Source of the DNA: Chthonomonadaceae bacterium
Lineage (GTDB): Bacteria > Armatimonadota > Chthonomonadetes > Chthonomonadales > Chthonomonadaceae
Assembly (NCBI GenBank): GCA_014377395.1
Contig: JACMPS010000532.1
Span: 1-14,225, forward strand
DNA: 14,225 nucleotides
Direction of reading: 5' to 3'
The number at the start of each line of letters is the position of its first letter. The first letter of the stretch is position 1. The notes under the pieces were generated by a model, which worked only from the letters and a program-made list of their open reading frames with translations, was not told the DNA's origin and did no database searches. This document shows, in pieces, positions 1-7,298 of the stretch. The translations under genes were made by a program, and so were the position numbers.

Positions 1-1
1 A

Positions 2-1090
2 ACGTCTCCCGTCGGGTGGGAAGAGACACGAAAAAAACTCGCGGATGCCAAGACCTCGTGGCTTCTCGCACAGTGGCTTGAGCGTCCCGATCTTGTTTAT
101 GCTCCCGATCAACGTCCCGAAACGCACACGGTTATCTCGGCGGACGGCTCACAAATCATTCCTGACCGCCATGACATTGCCGACTGCTATGTGCTGAATA
201 TCGGCTCGATTGTGTTGCATTACGGCGAAAACGAACGCCCTTCTCTCTCTACTGCCGCGCAAATCTACGGGGTAGATGAGGAGATGCTGGAGGACGCCCC
301 GGACGGAACCACGCATTTTTCCCTGCGCCGCCTCTCAATTCGGCGACTTCTGGCGGAATGTGAACGCCTTGCGGCACTGACAAACGCCGCTTCCGCTCAC
401 ACGCCTACGGTTGCGCTTTTCGACGGAAGTCTGATTTTGTGGACGCTGGAGCCGGAAGACGACGACTTCAGATCAAAGTCGCTGGGGCAGTTTTTCCGTT
501 GTCTGAGCGTAATGAAGGAAAACGGGATTCCGGTTGCGGGCTACATCAGCAACCCGCAAAGCAAGGATGTCGTCAATTCTTTGCGCGTCCTGACGTGTCC
601 TCACAACGACGCTCACTGTGACAGACACTGTAAATACCGGATGCAACGACAGCACCTACAGTATAAAAAGCCGGAGTGTTCGGGGGTGGAGCGGCTCACC
701 GATGCCGACCTTTTTTACGCACTGCTCAAGCCCGGTGAACGTTCCGCCATATTCGAATCCAATTCTAAAATCATCCTGAACGAGTACCGCCCGGAGTTTA
801 AGACGCGCTTTTTTTACTTACATACCGGAGCGGAAATCGCCCGTATCGAAGTTCCTGCATGGGTCACGGAAGATAAAACCCTGTTGGCACTCACGCATAC
901 TCTGATCTACGATCAGGCACGAAAAGGGGGCGGCTACCCGGTGGCACTCGCCGAAGCGCACGAACTCGCGATCATTCGGGGTGCGGAGCGTAATGCCTTT
1001 TTCCAACTGCTTGAACGCAACCTGCAACGCAACCACCTCCCGATAAACGGAACCCAGAAATCTCTCGCGAAGAAAGCGAGGCGGGTTTGA
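2..1090 (+). CDS. NurA-family nuclease domain protein (5' end cut by window edge)
   Basis: The frame is open from the first bases, so the start lies outside the window; 362 residues are visible. NurA nucleases are Mn-dependent 5'-3' nucleases that work with the HerA translocase in DNA end resection. Seen in the sequence: an ADGSQ motif with Asp48 (bases 143-145), the expected first metal ligand; a second motif VALFDGSL with Asp141; and a C-terminal block GGGYPVALAEAHELA (about residues 309-323), typical of NurA domains. Between them is a Cys-rich stretch, Cys199, Cys206, Cys210 and Cys226 in visible numbering (bases 596-679), that could bind a metal or Fe-S cluster. An apparent GTG start at 191 would delete the first catalytic motif and is rejected. 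No HerA gene is visible; it may lie to the left. The family call is confident, but the role in repair is inferred from family knowledge. Confidence 0.8.
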   Translation, partial: TSPVGWEETRKKLADAKTSWLLAQWLERPDLVYAPDQRPETHTVISADGSQIIPDRHDIADCYVLNIGSIVLHYGENERPSLSTAAQIYGVDEEMLEDAPDGTTHFSLRRLSIRRLLAECERLAALTNAASAHTPTVALFDGSLILWTLEPEDDDFRSKSLGQFFRCLSVMKENGIPVAGYISNPQSKDVVNSLRVLTCPHNDAHCDRHCKYRMQRQHLQYKKPECSGVERLTDADLFYALLKPGERSAIFESNSKIILNEYRPEFKTRFFYLHTGAEIARIEVPAWVTEDKTLLALTHTLIYDQARKGGGYPVALAEAHELAIIRGAERNAFFQLLERNLQRNHLPINGTQKSLAKKARRV

Positions 1091-1313
1091 TTAACCACCC
1101 ACTTGTCTTGGAGTAACAAAGAGACACAGAGGCACAGAGGAAGACATGAAGAGGAGAGACCTGATGCAAAGACACAAGGGCGTAAAGAGGATAAAGCAAG
1201 CGAAGAGTCTCAATCCGCATCCCTCTTTGCTCTTTTTCGCATTTTGTCTTTTAATCTGTGGATAGAATCTCTTTTGTATTTTCTTCTCTGTGCCTCTAAC
1301 GCAGTGGGTGGTT
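1091..1313. repeat. Imperfect palindromic intergenic repeat of about 220 bp
   Basis: The outer arms are a perfect 11-bp inverted repeat, AACCACCCACT at 1093-1103 and its complement at 1303-1313. Inner arms are a perfect 12-bp inverted repeat, AGAGGCACAGAG at 1128-1139 and its complement at 1286-1297. The interior has further loose complementarity, such as AAAGACA-like tracts on both sides, centred near 1205. The sequence is the low-complexity 'acacagaggcacagagg' type common in spacers of many environmental bacterial genomes. There is no transposase and no obvious target-site duplication. It could be a MITE-like remnant or a composite of two facing repeat copies. Confidence 0.65.
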
Positions 1314-1336
1314 GCTTTTGTCCCGGAACTTGTGAA

Positions 1337-1340
1337 AAGG
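1337..1340 (+). promoter_or_regulatory. Ribosome binding site setting the GTG start of the oxidoreductase
   Basis: AAGG lies 8 bases before the GTG at 1349. This site and the fact that the upstream frame runs through a palindromic repeat decide the start. Confidence 0.5.
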
Positions 1341-1348
1341 ATTTGCCT

Positions 1349-2533
1349 GTGCAAACATTAGGCGTTGGTATGGTCGGCTACGGGTTTATCGGCAAGGTGC
1401 ATTGTCACGCGCACCGTTCCCTGCCCCTGTTTTATGATCCGCTTCCCGCGAAAACAAAACTCGTTGGCGTTTGTACCGCCACACCCGAAAGCGGCGAAAA
1501 AGCAAAGTCACAGGCGGATTTCGAGTTCGAGACCCGCGATTACCATGCGTTGCTTTCCCGCGACGACATTCACCTCATTCATGTTTGTACCCCCAATGCT
1601 CACCATAAACAGGTCGTTCTCGATGCCCTCAAAGCAGGCAAGCACATCTACTGTGACAAGCCCCTTGCCCTTAATGTGGCGGAAGCGGAGGAAATCCTGC
1701 TTGCCTCCCAAAGCGCACCCAACACTGTCCGGCAAATGACATTCAACTATCGCTTTGTTCCCGCCCTACTACGCGCCCGTGAACTGGTCGAGGCGGGATT
1801 TCTCGGCGATCTGTTTCAATTTCGTGCCGCCTACCTTCACGCCGGGTATATCTCGCCCGAACGTCCTCACACCTGGCGTCTCGATCACGCGCAGAGCGGG
1901 GGCGGAGCCATTTCCGATCTCGGCGCACACGTCATTGATCTGGTTCGGTTTCTGCTGGCTTCGGGGGTGAATGTCGGGCGAGCGGGAGAGTTCGAGAAGG
2001 TTTCCGCACAACTTGAAACGGTCATTCAAGAGAGAAAAGAAGCGAAAACGGGATTGATGCGAACCGTAGACGTGGACGACATCGCTCTGGTGAATTGTCG
2101 GCTTGAAGGGGGCGCACGGGGGATTTTGGAGGCGTCTCGCCTTTCGACGGGAGTACAGGACGAACTGCGAATCGAACTTCACGGCACACGCGGCGCGATC
2201 CGTTTCAACCTTATGGAAGCGGATTGGCTCGACATTTACGATGCGACTTTGCCGGAAGCCGCTCTCGGTGGCGGACGCGGGTTCACCCGGATTGAAAGCG
2301 TGATGCGTTATCCCAAGCCCTACTCACTCGGTGCCACAAAGAACACGGTCGGGTGGCTTAACTTCCATATTGCCAGCATGTTTGATTTTGTCTCGAACGT
2401 GGCGGCGAAACTCGAAGGGCGTCCTCTTAATCCTCAGTCGCCCACTTTCGAGGACGGTCTTAGGACACAAAAGGTGATCTCCGCGTGTCAGGCTTCTTCA
2501 CTCGATGAAAGTCTATGGAAGATTGTGAGGTAA
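1349..2533 (+). CDS. Gfo/Idh/MocA family oxidoreductase
   Basis: This is a 394-residue NAD(P)-dependent dehydrogenase of the type that acts on sugars, inositols or related polyols; the substrate cannot be read from the sequence. The N-terminal Rossmann fold shows the dinucleotide motif VGYGFIG (residues 9-15). The family's EKP-like motif appears as CDKPLALN, with Lys104 as a likely catalytic residue. The C-terminal alpha/beta domain has GGGAISDLGAHVIDL, with Asp190 and His194 in the usual catalytic positions. Length is normal for the family. The frame is open for 82 more codons upstream, but those translate repeat DNA; the GTG at 1349 has a Shine-Dalgarno match and directly precedes the Rossmann strand. 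ATG at 1370 is a weaker alternative. The gene converges on the minus-strand glycosyltransferase and has no visible operon partner. Confidence 0.88.
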   Translation: MQTLGVGMVGYGFIGKVHCHAHRSLPLFYDPLPAKTKLVGVCTATPESGEKAKSQADFEFETRDYHALLSRDDIHLIHVCTPNAHHKQVVLDALKAGKHIYCDKPLALNVAEAEEILLASQSAPNTVRQMTFNYRFVPALLRARELVEAGFLGDLFQFRAAYLHAGYISPERPHTWRLDHAQSGGGAISDLGAHVIDLVRFLLASGVNVGRAGEFEKVSAQLETVIQERKEAKTGLMRTVDVDDIALVNCRLEGGARGILEASRLSTGVQDELRIELHGTRGAIRFNLMEADWLDIYDATLPEAALGGGRGFTRIESVMRYPKPYSLGATKNTVGWLNFHIASMFDFVSNVAAKLEGRPLNPQSPTFEDGLRTQKVISACQASSLDESLWKIVR

Positions 2534-2597
2534 GACGGGCTGAAAGGAGAGTCCGGGGAATAAATTTCCTGGCTACTGAGGTGCCCCAATCACAAAC

Positions 2598-2617
2598 GGG
2601 CGTGGAGAGCGACGCCC
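2598..2617. repeat. Small inverted repeat within a dispersed repeat fragment
   Basis: The arms GGGCGT (2598-2603) and ACGCCC (2612-2617) are perfectly complementary around an 8-base loop. The surrounding sequence, with 'cgtggagagcgacgcccctac', looks like a known style of intergenic repeat in environmental genomes (from memory, not searched). It could fold in RNA from either converging gene. Confidence 0.45.
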
Positions 2618-2690
2618 CTACACGGTTCATATTGCTTCCACCTGAGCGGACTGAGAAGTCTGATTGTATTGTGTCTGCAAGTAAGGAAAG

Positions 2691-2713
2691 CGATTCAATG
2701 GCTCATTGAATTG
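2691..2713. repeat. Hairpin between convergent genes
   Basis: A 7-bp perfect stem (2693-2699 with 2705-2711) surrounds a 5-base loop. It extends to 9 bp if one G-U pair is allowed (2692 with 2712, then 2691 with 2713). It overlaps the base of the next inverted repeat, 2713-2735. It is placed where a two-way terminator might be, but lacks a T tract. Confidence 0.4.
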
Positions 2714-2862
2714 GCTCCCCTCTCTCTAAGGAGCCTAAGCGACTGGAAGGGAGAGGAGTTGAGGGTGAGGGCAAAAGAGGGGATCATTGAGAGGCTATCC
2801 GGCACTCTAAACCTCTGGCTGAAAAGATGCGAAGTTCATCTCCGTGGACTGAAAGGGTAGCA

Positions 2863-4041
2863 TCAGGAAACGCCTGTTTTTTGCCCTTGACGAGTGCCTA
2901 TGATTGCATTAACGGAGGTTTCTCCGCCAAGAAAACTGGTTTTGTCTGACATAAACTCGCGGTAAGAGCGTTGCAGAAAATCGTCGATGCGCTGTCGAAA
3001 AACCGCTTCGTCAAACTCACGGGCGTGTGCGGCGATGTCGTCCCGGTTCAGTGAAAGTTTCTCGAATCGCCCTACCGCCTCAACGATGCTGTCGGCGGTT
3101 TGCTCTGCAAAAAAGACGCCCGTGCGGTTAGCCAAGATCGTTTCAAGGGCACCTCCCTTTCCGTAGGCGATGACAGGACACCCAGCGGCTTGTGCCTCCA
3201 CCGGCAAAATGCCGAAATCTTCCTCACCAGGGAAAATCAACCCCTTTGCTTCGCTCAAGTAGCGAGCCACTTCCTCATCGGGTTGCCAGCCCAGAATACG
3301 CACCGTTGGGCCTGCCATTGCCCGCAGTTTTTTCTCTTCGCGCCCCGAACCGATCACAATCAATTCAAGACCGAGTTTGTTGAACGCCTCGACTGCCAGA
3401 TCAACTCGCTTGTAGGGGACAAGGCGCGAAACCGCGACATAGTAATTGCGGGGTTGTGGCGCAGGGGTGAAGCGATACGTTTCGACGGGAGGCGGAATTA
3501 CCTCCGCTTCACGGCGATAATGCTTCCGAATTCGCTGACGCACCACCTGTGAATTTGCGACAAACTGATCTACATTATTCGAGGTTTGCACGTCCCACAA
3601 TCGGAAATACTGAAGCAAAAGGCGAATTCCCATTTTCACGATTCGATTGCTTCCGCCCTGCATAAATTGAGGGTAGAGGTCCCAGGCAAAACGCATCGGG
3701 GTATGACAATAGCAGATATGGCAAGTGGAGGAGGGCGTCAAAATAGACTTTGCGGCGACATAACTGGAGGACAAAACAACATCGTAGGCACTGAGGTCGA
3801 AATCCTGAAACGCAAGCATATAAAGCGGCAACAGTTTGTCGCTCTGCTTTTTGATTGCAGTCGGCAATTTCTGCATATAAGACGTGCGAATGTCCATGCG
3901 CGAAAAGTCCGAGGGCAGGTTGTCCAAATCCACGAAACTGGTATAGATCGGGGCGTCAGGATACAGTGCGTGAAGTGATTGAATCACGCGCTCCGCCCCT
4001 CCCAACACGTCTAATCTTTCGTGGACAATAGCGATCTTCAT
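2863..4041 (-). CDS. GT4-type glycosyltransferase (GT-B fold)
   Basis: This 392-residue protein should transfer a sugar from an activated nucleotide-sugar donor, with retention of configuration, to a glycan or lipid-linked acceptor on the cytoplasmic face of the membrane. The N terminus MKIAIVHERLDVLGGAERV has the Gly-Gly-Ala-Glu turn common at the acceptor domain of this family. The C-terminal donor domain shows SRLVPYKR (residues 205-212) and the E-x7-E motif EEDFGILPVEA, with Glu274 and Glu282. There is no signal peptide or membrane helix. The ATG start at 4041 has only a weak purine-rich upstream site. It is the last gene of the minus-strand run, 224 bp downstream of argH, and is probably transcribed separately. 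The likely role is exopolysaccharide or cell-surface glycan synthesis; donor and acceptor are unknown. Confidence 0.88.
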   Translation of the reverse strand: MKIAIVHERLDVLGGAERVIQSLHALYPDAPIYTSFVDLDNLPSDFSRMDIRTSYMQKLPTAIKKQSDKLLPLYMLAFQDFDLSAYDVVLSSSYVAAKSILTPSSTCHICYCHTPMRFAWDLYPQFMQGGSNRIVKMGIRLLLQYFRLWDVQTSNNVDQFVANSQVVRQRIRKHYRREAEVIPPPVETYRFTPAPQPRNYYVAVSRLVPYKRVDLAVEAFNKLGLELIVIGSGREEKKLRAMAGPTVRILGWQPDEEVARYLSEAKGLIFPGEEDFGILPVEAQAAGCPVIAYGKGGALETILANRTGVFFAEQTADSIVEAVGRFEKLSLNRDDIAAHAREFDEAVFRQRIDDFLQRSYREFMSDKTSFLGGETSVNAIIGTRQGQKTGVS

Positions 4042-4265
4042 AAAATTACAACTCTCTAAAGACCTGATGTCTCACCTTCGGGCAGAGAGGAGACAAAATA
4101 ATTTTGTTGAAAAGAAGTCGGGTGAACTACGAATGAACGTGGTGCGTTTTTCAGGATAACCTCGACAATGATAAATAGCGGCAACTTCTCAGGTGCAATT
4201 TATGTGCCAGAACCACCCATCTAAGAGTGCGTACGGATTAACAGGATTTTGTGACAGGGTAGGGC
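4042..4265. other. argH to glycosyltransferase spacer with a repeat fragment
   Basis: This 224-bp spacer holds no credible gene. The stretch at about 4228-4243, 'cggattaacaggatttt', resembles the 'attaacaggatt' repeats seen between genes in many environmental genomes. The promoter of the glycosyltransferase would have to lie here, but I cannot point to a clear -10/-35 pair. I see no strong terminator for argH. Confidence 0.35.
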
Positions 4266-5648
4266 TTACAGAAGCATCGCTTTTGCTTTTTCGAGTTGCA
4301 ACCTCACTGAGACAGACGCTGTTCCTCCTTCGGAGTTTCGCGATTCGATACTCGATTGTACCTGCAAAAGCGTGGAGAGCAACTTTTCTTTGCCGATCAG
4401 TAAAGGATGCAATGTGCCGAAAACCTCACCTTTAAGATCTTCCAGTGCGAGGTTACGCTCGACACAATAGCGTACCACCGTTCCCACGACATCATGTGCT
4501 TCCCGAAACGGCAATCCCTGTTTTACCAGAAAATCGGCGAGATCGGTGGCGGTTGAAAAATCGCCGTAGGTGGCTTTCTTCATGCGATCACGCCCAAAAA
4601 CAGCCGTTGAAAGCGTGAGTTCCATCGCGGGGATCACGAGCAAAAGCGTGTCAATTGTGTCGAAAAGAGGCTCTTTGTCCTCCTGCATATCTTTGTTGTA
4701 GGCGAGAGGGAGTCCCTTCATCACCGTCAACATCGCCATGAGGTTTCCGAAAACGCGCCCGGTTTTGCCGCGTGCCAGTTCCGCTACATCGGGATTTTTT
4801 TTCTGAGGCATAATGCTGCTTCCCGTTGTCACCCGGTCATCCAGTACCACAAATCGGTATTCCTGACTGTTCCACAAAATGATCTCCTCGGCAAGGCGAG
4901 AGAAGTGCATCATCGTGATGCTCGCAAAACTGAGAAACTCGATGAGATAATCCCGGTCAGAAACCGCGTCCAGACTATTGGGCAGAACGCTCTCAAAGCC
5001 GAGTGCCTCCGCCACCCTTTGCCGATCAATGGGAAAGCCCGTGCCTGCCATTGCACCTGCACCGAGCGGAAGCCGATTGACCCGACGGCGCAGGTCAGTG
5101 AGACGTTCCCGGTCACGCTCGATCATCCAGAAATACGCCAGCAGGTGATGAGACAGCAAGATCGGCTGTGCGTGTTGCAGGTGCGTGTACCCCGGCAAAA
5201 TCGTTTCCATTTCACGCTCGGCGAGTTCGGTAAGCATGGTCTGAAAATTGTGTAAGGATTGGCTAATCTCGTCGCATTGTTCACGCAAATAAAGCCGGGT
5301 GTCCGTTGCGACTTGATCGTTTCGAGAACGCGCCGTGTGCAATTTCCCCGCTACCGCCCCGATACGCTCTCGCAAAAGCCCTTCGACGGCGGTATGAACG
5401 TCCTCGGCGTCGGGCGGCAACGTTTCGGTTTCCGCTTCCAAATCATCCCGAAGACTTTGCAACCCGGCGACGATCTGCATTGCCTCGTCTTTTGCGATAA
5501 TGCCGCAATCGCCGAGCATCGTTGCATGAGCCACTGACCCGGCGATATCCTGACGCCAGAGCCGCGAGTCAAAGACGAGCGAGTTATTCAGTTTTTCAAT
5601 CAGGGCATCGGTTTGGCTCTCGAACCGCCCTCCCCAGAGTTTTCGCAC
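4266..5648 (-). CDS. argH: Argininosuccinate lyase
   Basis: ArgH splits argininosuccinate into arginine and fumarate, the last step of arginine synthesis, as a cytoplasmic homotetramer. The protein opens MRKLWGGRF, the usual start of the family, and is 460 residues long, normal for bacterial ArgH. Conserved blocks seen: HTARSRNDQ (residues 104-112), GYTHLQHAQP with catalytic His156, and the fumarase/lyase signature GSSIMPQKKNP (276-286) carrying the catalytic serine. The frame is open to an ATG at 5693, but the GTG at 5648 is preferred. It places AAAAGGG 8 bases upstream, matches the family N terminus, and avoids translating the repeat at 5661-5708. A second GTG at 5657 is too close to the same site. 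It is separated from argG by the GH27/GH32 pair. Confidence 0.95.
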   Translation of the reverse strand: MRKLWGGRFESQTDALIEKLNNSLVFDSRLWRQDIAGSVAHATMLGDCGIIAKDEAMQIVAGLQSLRDDLEAETETLPPDAEDVHTAVEGLLRERIGAVAGKLHTARSRNDQVATDTRLYLREQCDEISQSLHNFQTMLTELAEREMETILPGYTHLQHAQPILLSHHLLAYFWMIERDRERLTDLRRRVNRLPLGAGAMAGTGFPIDRQRVAEALGFESVLPNSLDAVSDRDYLIEFLSFASITMMHFSRLAEEIILWNSQEYRFVVLDDRVTTGSSIMPQKKNPDVAELARGKTGRVFGNLMAMLTVMKGLPLAYNKDMQEDKEPLFDTIDTLLLVIPAMELTLSTAVFGRDRMKKATYGDFSTATDLADFLVKQGLPFREAHDVVGTVVRYCVERNLALEDLKGEVFGTLHPLLIGKEKLLSTLLQVQSSIESRNSEGGTASVSVRLQLEKAKAMLL

Positions 5649-5656
5649 AGAGTCCA

Positions 5657-5663
5657 CCCTTTT
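5657..5663 (-). promoter_or_regulatory. Ribosome binding site of argH
   Basis: AAAAGGG on the minus strand lies 8 bases before the GTG at 5648. It fixes this start and rules out the upstream ATG at 5693. It touches the edge of the repeat at 5661-5708. Confidence 0.6.
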
Positions 5664-5708
5664 CTTTTGTCCACAGATTAACACAGAAAACACAGATTAA
5701 AGACAAAA
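5661..5708. repeat. CACAGATTAA-type dispersed repeat in the argH leader
   Basis: The stretch contains 'ccacagatta', 'acacagaaaa' and 'cacagattaaagacaaaa' in succession, a partly tandem, low-complexity unit. The part at 5691-5708 matches the complement of 1242-1260 with one base missing (18 of 19). The two are therefore copies of one dispersed family in opposite orientation. It lies directly upstream of the argH start, so the argH transcript leader probably includes it. Confidence 0.6.
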
Positions 5709-5888
5709 CTCGGAAAATGTACAAATGAAAAATCAAACGAGATCCTGCTCTGTTTTTGTCTTCAGGACTACCGGCGTAGCCGCTAGAAGGGCATTTATTC
5801 CGTCGGATTTCGCATTGCGTTTTTCCGTATCTATTTCGCCGACTTTGTTCTTCGTTTGCAACGTCGAAAACGTTACGCTCGAATTTCG
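5709..5888. other. Spacer downstream of the GH32 gene, no gene
   Basis: About 180 bp lie between the GH32 stop and the argH leader repeat. It contains a small hairpin AACGT-cgaaa-ACGTT (5860-5874) and two direct copies of CGTTACG (5871-5877 and 5887-5893, the second running into the GH32 stop). Open frames exist on both strands, but none has a ribosome binding site or a recognisable protein. The TTCG/CGAA-rich texture suggests a further degenerate repeat family. No clear terminator is visible for the GH32 gene. Confidence 0.35.
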
Positions 5889-7283
5889 TTACGCCGAATT
5901 GGTTGTGCTGGTCTGAACCTCTGCCCAGATCGAGCGAAGAGAAAAGATTTCGAGCGAATGAAGGGTAGCTGAGCCTTCTGCACACTCTACCGTTAGCAAG
6001 TCATCGGAGGGAAGAAAGCAGGAAGAGAGGGAAACCTCGCCTTCATTGACGAATGTTTCTATCGAGGTACGATCCACCAGTATTTCCACTTTTGTGACTT
6101 GTTCTTGTACAGAGATCGGTGATAGATCACAGGAGACGATCTTGTTTGTGAGAGTGACTGCTCTCCCGCGAATATAGAATGTCACAGTAGACTCTTCGGG
6201 GATTTCGAGGTGAGCCACGATGTGAAACAAATCGCCGGGAACGTCTAGAGGCAATGAAGTGCCGGGGTTCAGCACAACGTCTTTCCATTGATGCGGTTCG
6301 CCGTGAAGTTTGCTGATTTCCGGGACAGGATTGCGAAAAACGCGCAGACCCTCATCGGTGTTTCGGAGGGTCAGGTCACAGGGAAACGTGATTTGCTGGT
6401 TAAAGGGCATCCCCGGATACTTGCCCTCACGCATCCAGGCAATCTGCACACGCCGCCCCGGAGACTCCGTAATTTCACCCCACGACATCGTCGCATAAAA
6501 GTGCGAACCATAATCGCAGGGCAGTGTTTCCGTTTCCGGCTTGAACTCGGTGCCGTCGAAATCACCTACCGAATATTTTCCGTCACCCCGCACCAGCACC
6601 CACTTCATCTGCTCTAAATCGTTGTCAATGGGCAATTGAAACAGGTCTGGACATTCAAAGCAATCGGGAACGGAGGTCGGTAGTTTTGTCCACTCCAACA
6701 GATTTAACGATGAAAAGAAATCGTATTTTCCGTTGTTGGAAAGCACCATGATCCACTTTTTTGTCGGCTCGTACCAGAATACTTTCGGGTCGCGTTCGGG
6801 GCGAACAAAGATTGGATTTTGCGCGTATTTCGTCCAGGTTCGCCCTTTGTCCAGACTGAAGGAAAGGCACTGACTGAGATTGTCGAAGCCTGACCAGAAC
6901 GCAATCAAAGGCGGATTGTTTTTGTCATCGGAGAGTCCCGACACGTTTTCACGATCATAAACCGCCCCGCCGGATTGAACCCCGGTTCCAAAGCGTTCAT
7001 CGTCCCAGAATGCAGGTTGCAGTTCCATCCAGTGAATGAGGTCTGTACTGACGGCGTGAATCCAGCATTTTGCCCACCTCTGTGCAAAAAAATGATACTC
7101 GCCGTCCAGATAAATCAGACCATTCGGATCATTTAGCCAGCCTTCTTCCTGTCGTTTGGGCTCAAGAGTATGGACCGTCCATTGACGTGCGGTAAAGTGA
7201 AACTGAGGACGATATTTTTCCCTGTAAAGATCAGGTTGAGGCGTGAGTAGTTCTGTTTCCATAGACTGTTTCTGCGTTCTCAT
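5889..7283 (-). CDS. GH32 glycoside hydrolase (levanase / beta-fructofuranosidase type)
   Basis: This 464-residue retaining enzyme of family GH32 should hydrolyse beta-fructosides such as sucrose, raffinose-type sugars or fructans. All three acidic signature motifs are present: WLNDPNG with nucleophile Asp52, RDP with Asp165 (transition-state stabiliser), and ECPD with acid/base Glu210. DYGSHFYATMSW (257-268) and the C-terminal beta-sandwich motif RTSIETFVNEG (405-415) are also typical. The region around the first motif is unusual. About 15 extra residues lie before WLNDPNG, and the usual 'YNP..xxWGxMxWGHA' loop is reduced to AQRWAKCWIHA. There is no signal peptide, so a cytoplasmic site is inferred. 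It starts 15 bases after the alpha-galactosidase stop, probably in one operon. A clear ribosome site is lacking for the first ATG; the ATG at codon 8 is possible. Confidence 0.9.
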   Translation of the reverse strand: MRTQKQSMETELLTPQPDLYREKYRPQFHFTARQWTVHTLEPKRQEEGWLNDPNGLIYLDGEYHFFAQRWAKCWIHAVSTDLIHWMELQPAFWDDERFGTGVQSGGAVYDRENVSGLSDDKNNPPLIAFWSGFDNLSQCLSFSLDKGRTWTKYAQNPIFVRPERDPKVFWYEPTKKWIMVLSNNGKYDFFSSLNLLEWTKLPTSVPDCFECPDLFQLPIDNDLEQMKWVLVRGDGKYSVGDFDGTEFKPETETLPCDYGSHFYATMSWGEITESPGRRVQIAWMREGKYPGMPFNQQITFPCDLTLRNTDEGLRVFRNPVPEISKLHGEPHQWKDVVLNPGTSLPLDVPGDLFHIVAHLEIPEESTVTFYIRGRAVTLTNKIVSCDLSPISVQEQVTKVEILVDRTSIETFVNEGEVSLSSCFLPSDDLLTVECAEGSATLHSLEIFSLRSIWAEVQTSTTNSA

Positions 7284-7298
7284 TCATTTTTTTATTCG

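Larger units (their letters stand above)
2534..2862. other. Convergent spacer with small hairpins and repeat fragments, no gene
   Basis: This 329-bp gap lies between the 3' ends of the oxidoreductase and the glycosyltransferase. It holds three small inverted repeats: GGGCGT/ACGCCC at 2598-2617, ATTCAAT/ATTGAAT at 2693-2711, and GGCTCC/GGAGCC at 2713-2735. A purine-rich tract of 'gggagaggagttgagggtgaggg' character follows at about 2745-2771. Short open frames here have no Shine-Dalgarno site and read through the repeats, so I call no gene. None of the hairpins is followed directly by a T tract, so none is a convincing intrinsic terminator. Confidence 0.5.

Noticed and set aside
1103..1348. 82-codon upstream extension of the oxidoreductase frame
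   Set aside because: It translates a low-complexity palindromic repeat, has no homology to the family, and the GTG at 1349 has a proper ribosome site just before the Rossmann motif.
2515..2860. Short plus-strand frames after the oxidoreductase
   Set aside because: They read through hairpins and repeat fragments and lack start signals.
2864..2882. CAGG-aaacg-CCTG followed by six T, a possible plus-strand terminator
   Set aside because: The stem is only 4 bp, it lies inside the 3' coding end of the glycosyltransferase, and it is 330 bp from the oxidoreductase stop.
3100..3552. 150-codon plus-strand frame antisense to the glycosyltransferase
   Set aside because: It is a shadow of a gene with clear GT4 motifs.
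5725..5916. Open frame of 63 codons on the plus strand in the GH32-argH spacer
   Set aside because: No ribosome site, overlaps the GH32 coding end, and looks like repeat translation.
5596..5985. Open frame of 129 codons on the minus strand across the GH32 end and argH leader
   Set aside because: It overlaps two well-supported genes in another frame, spans repeat DNA and resembles no protein I know.
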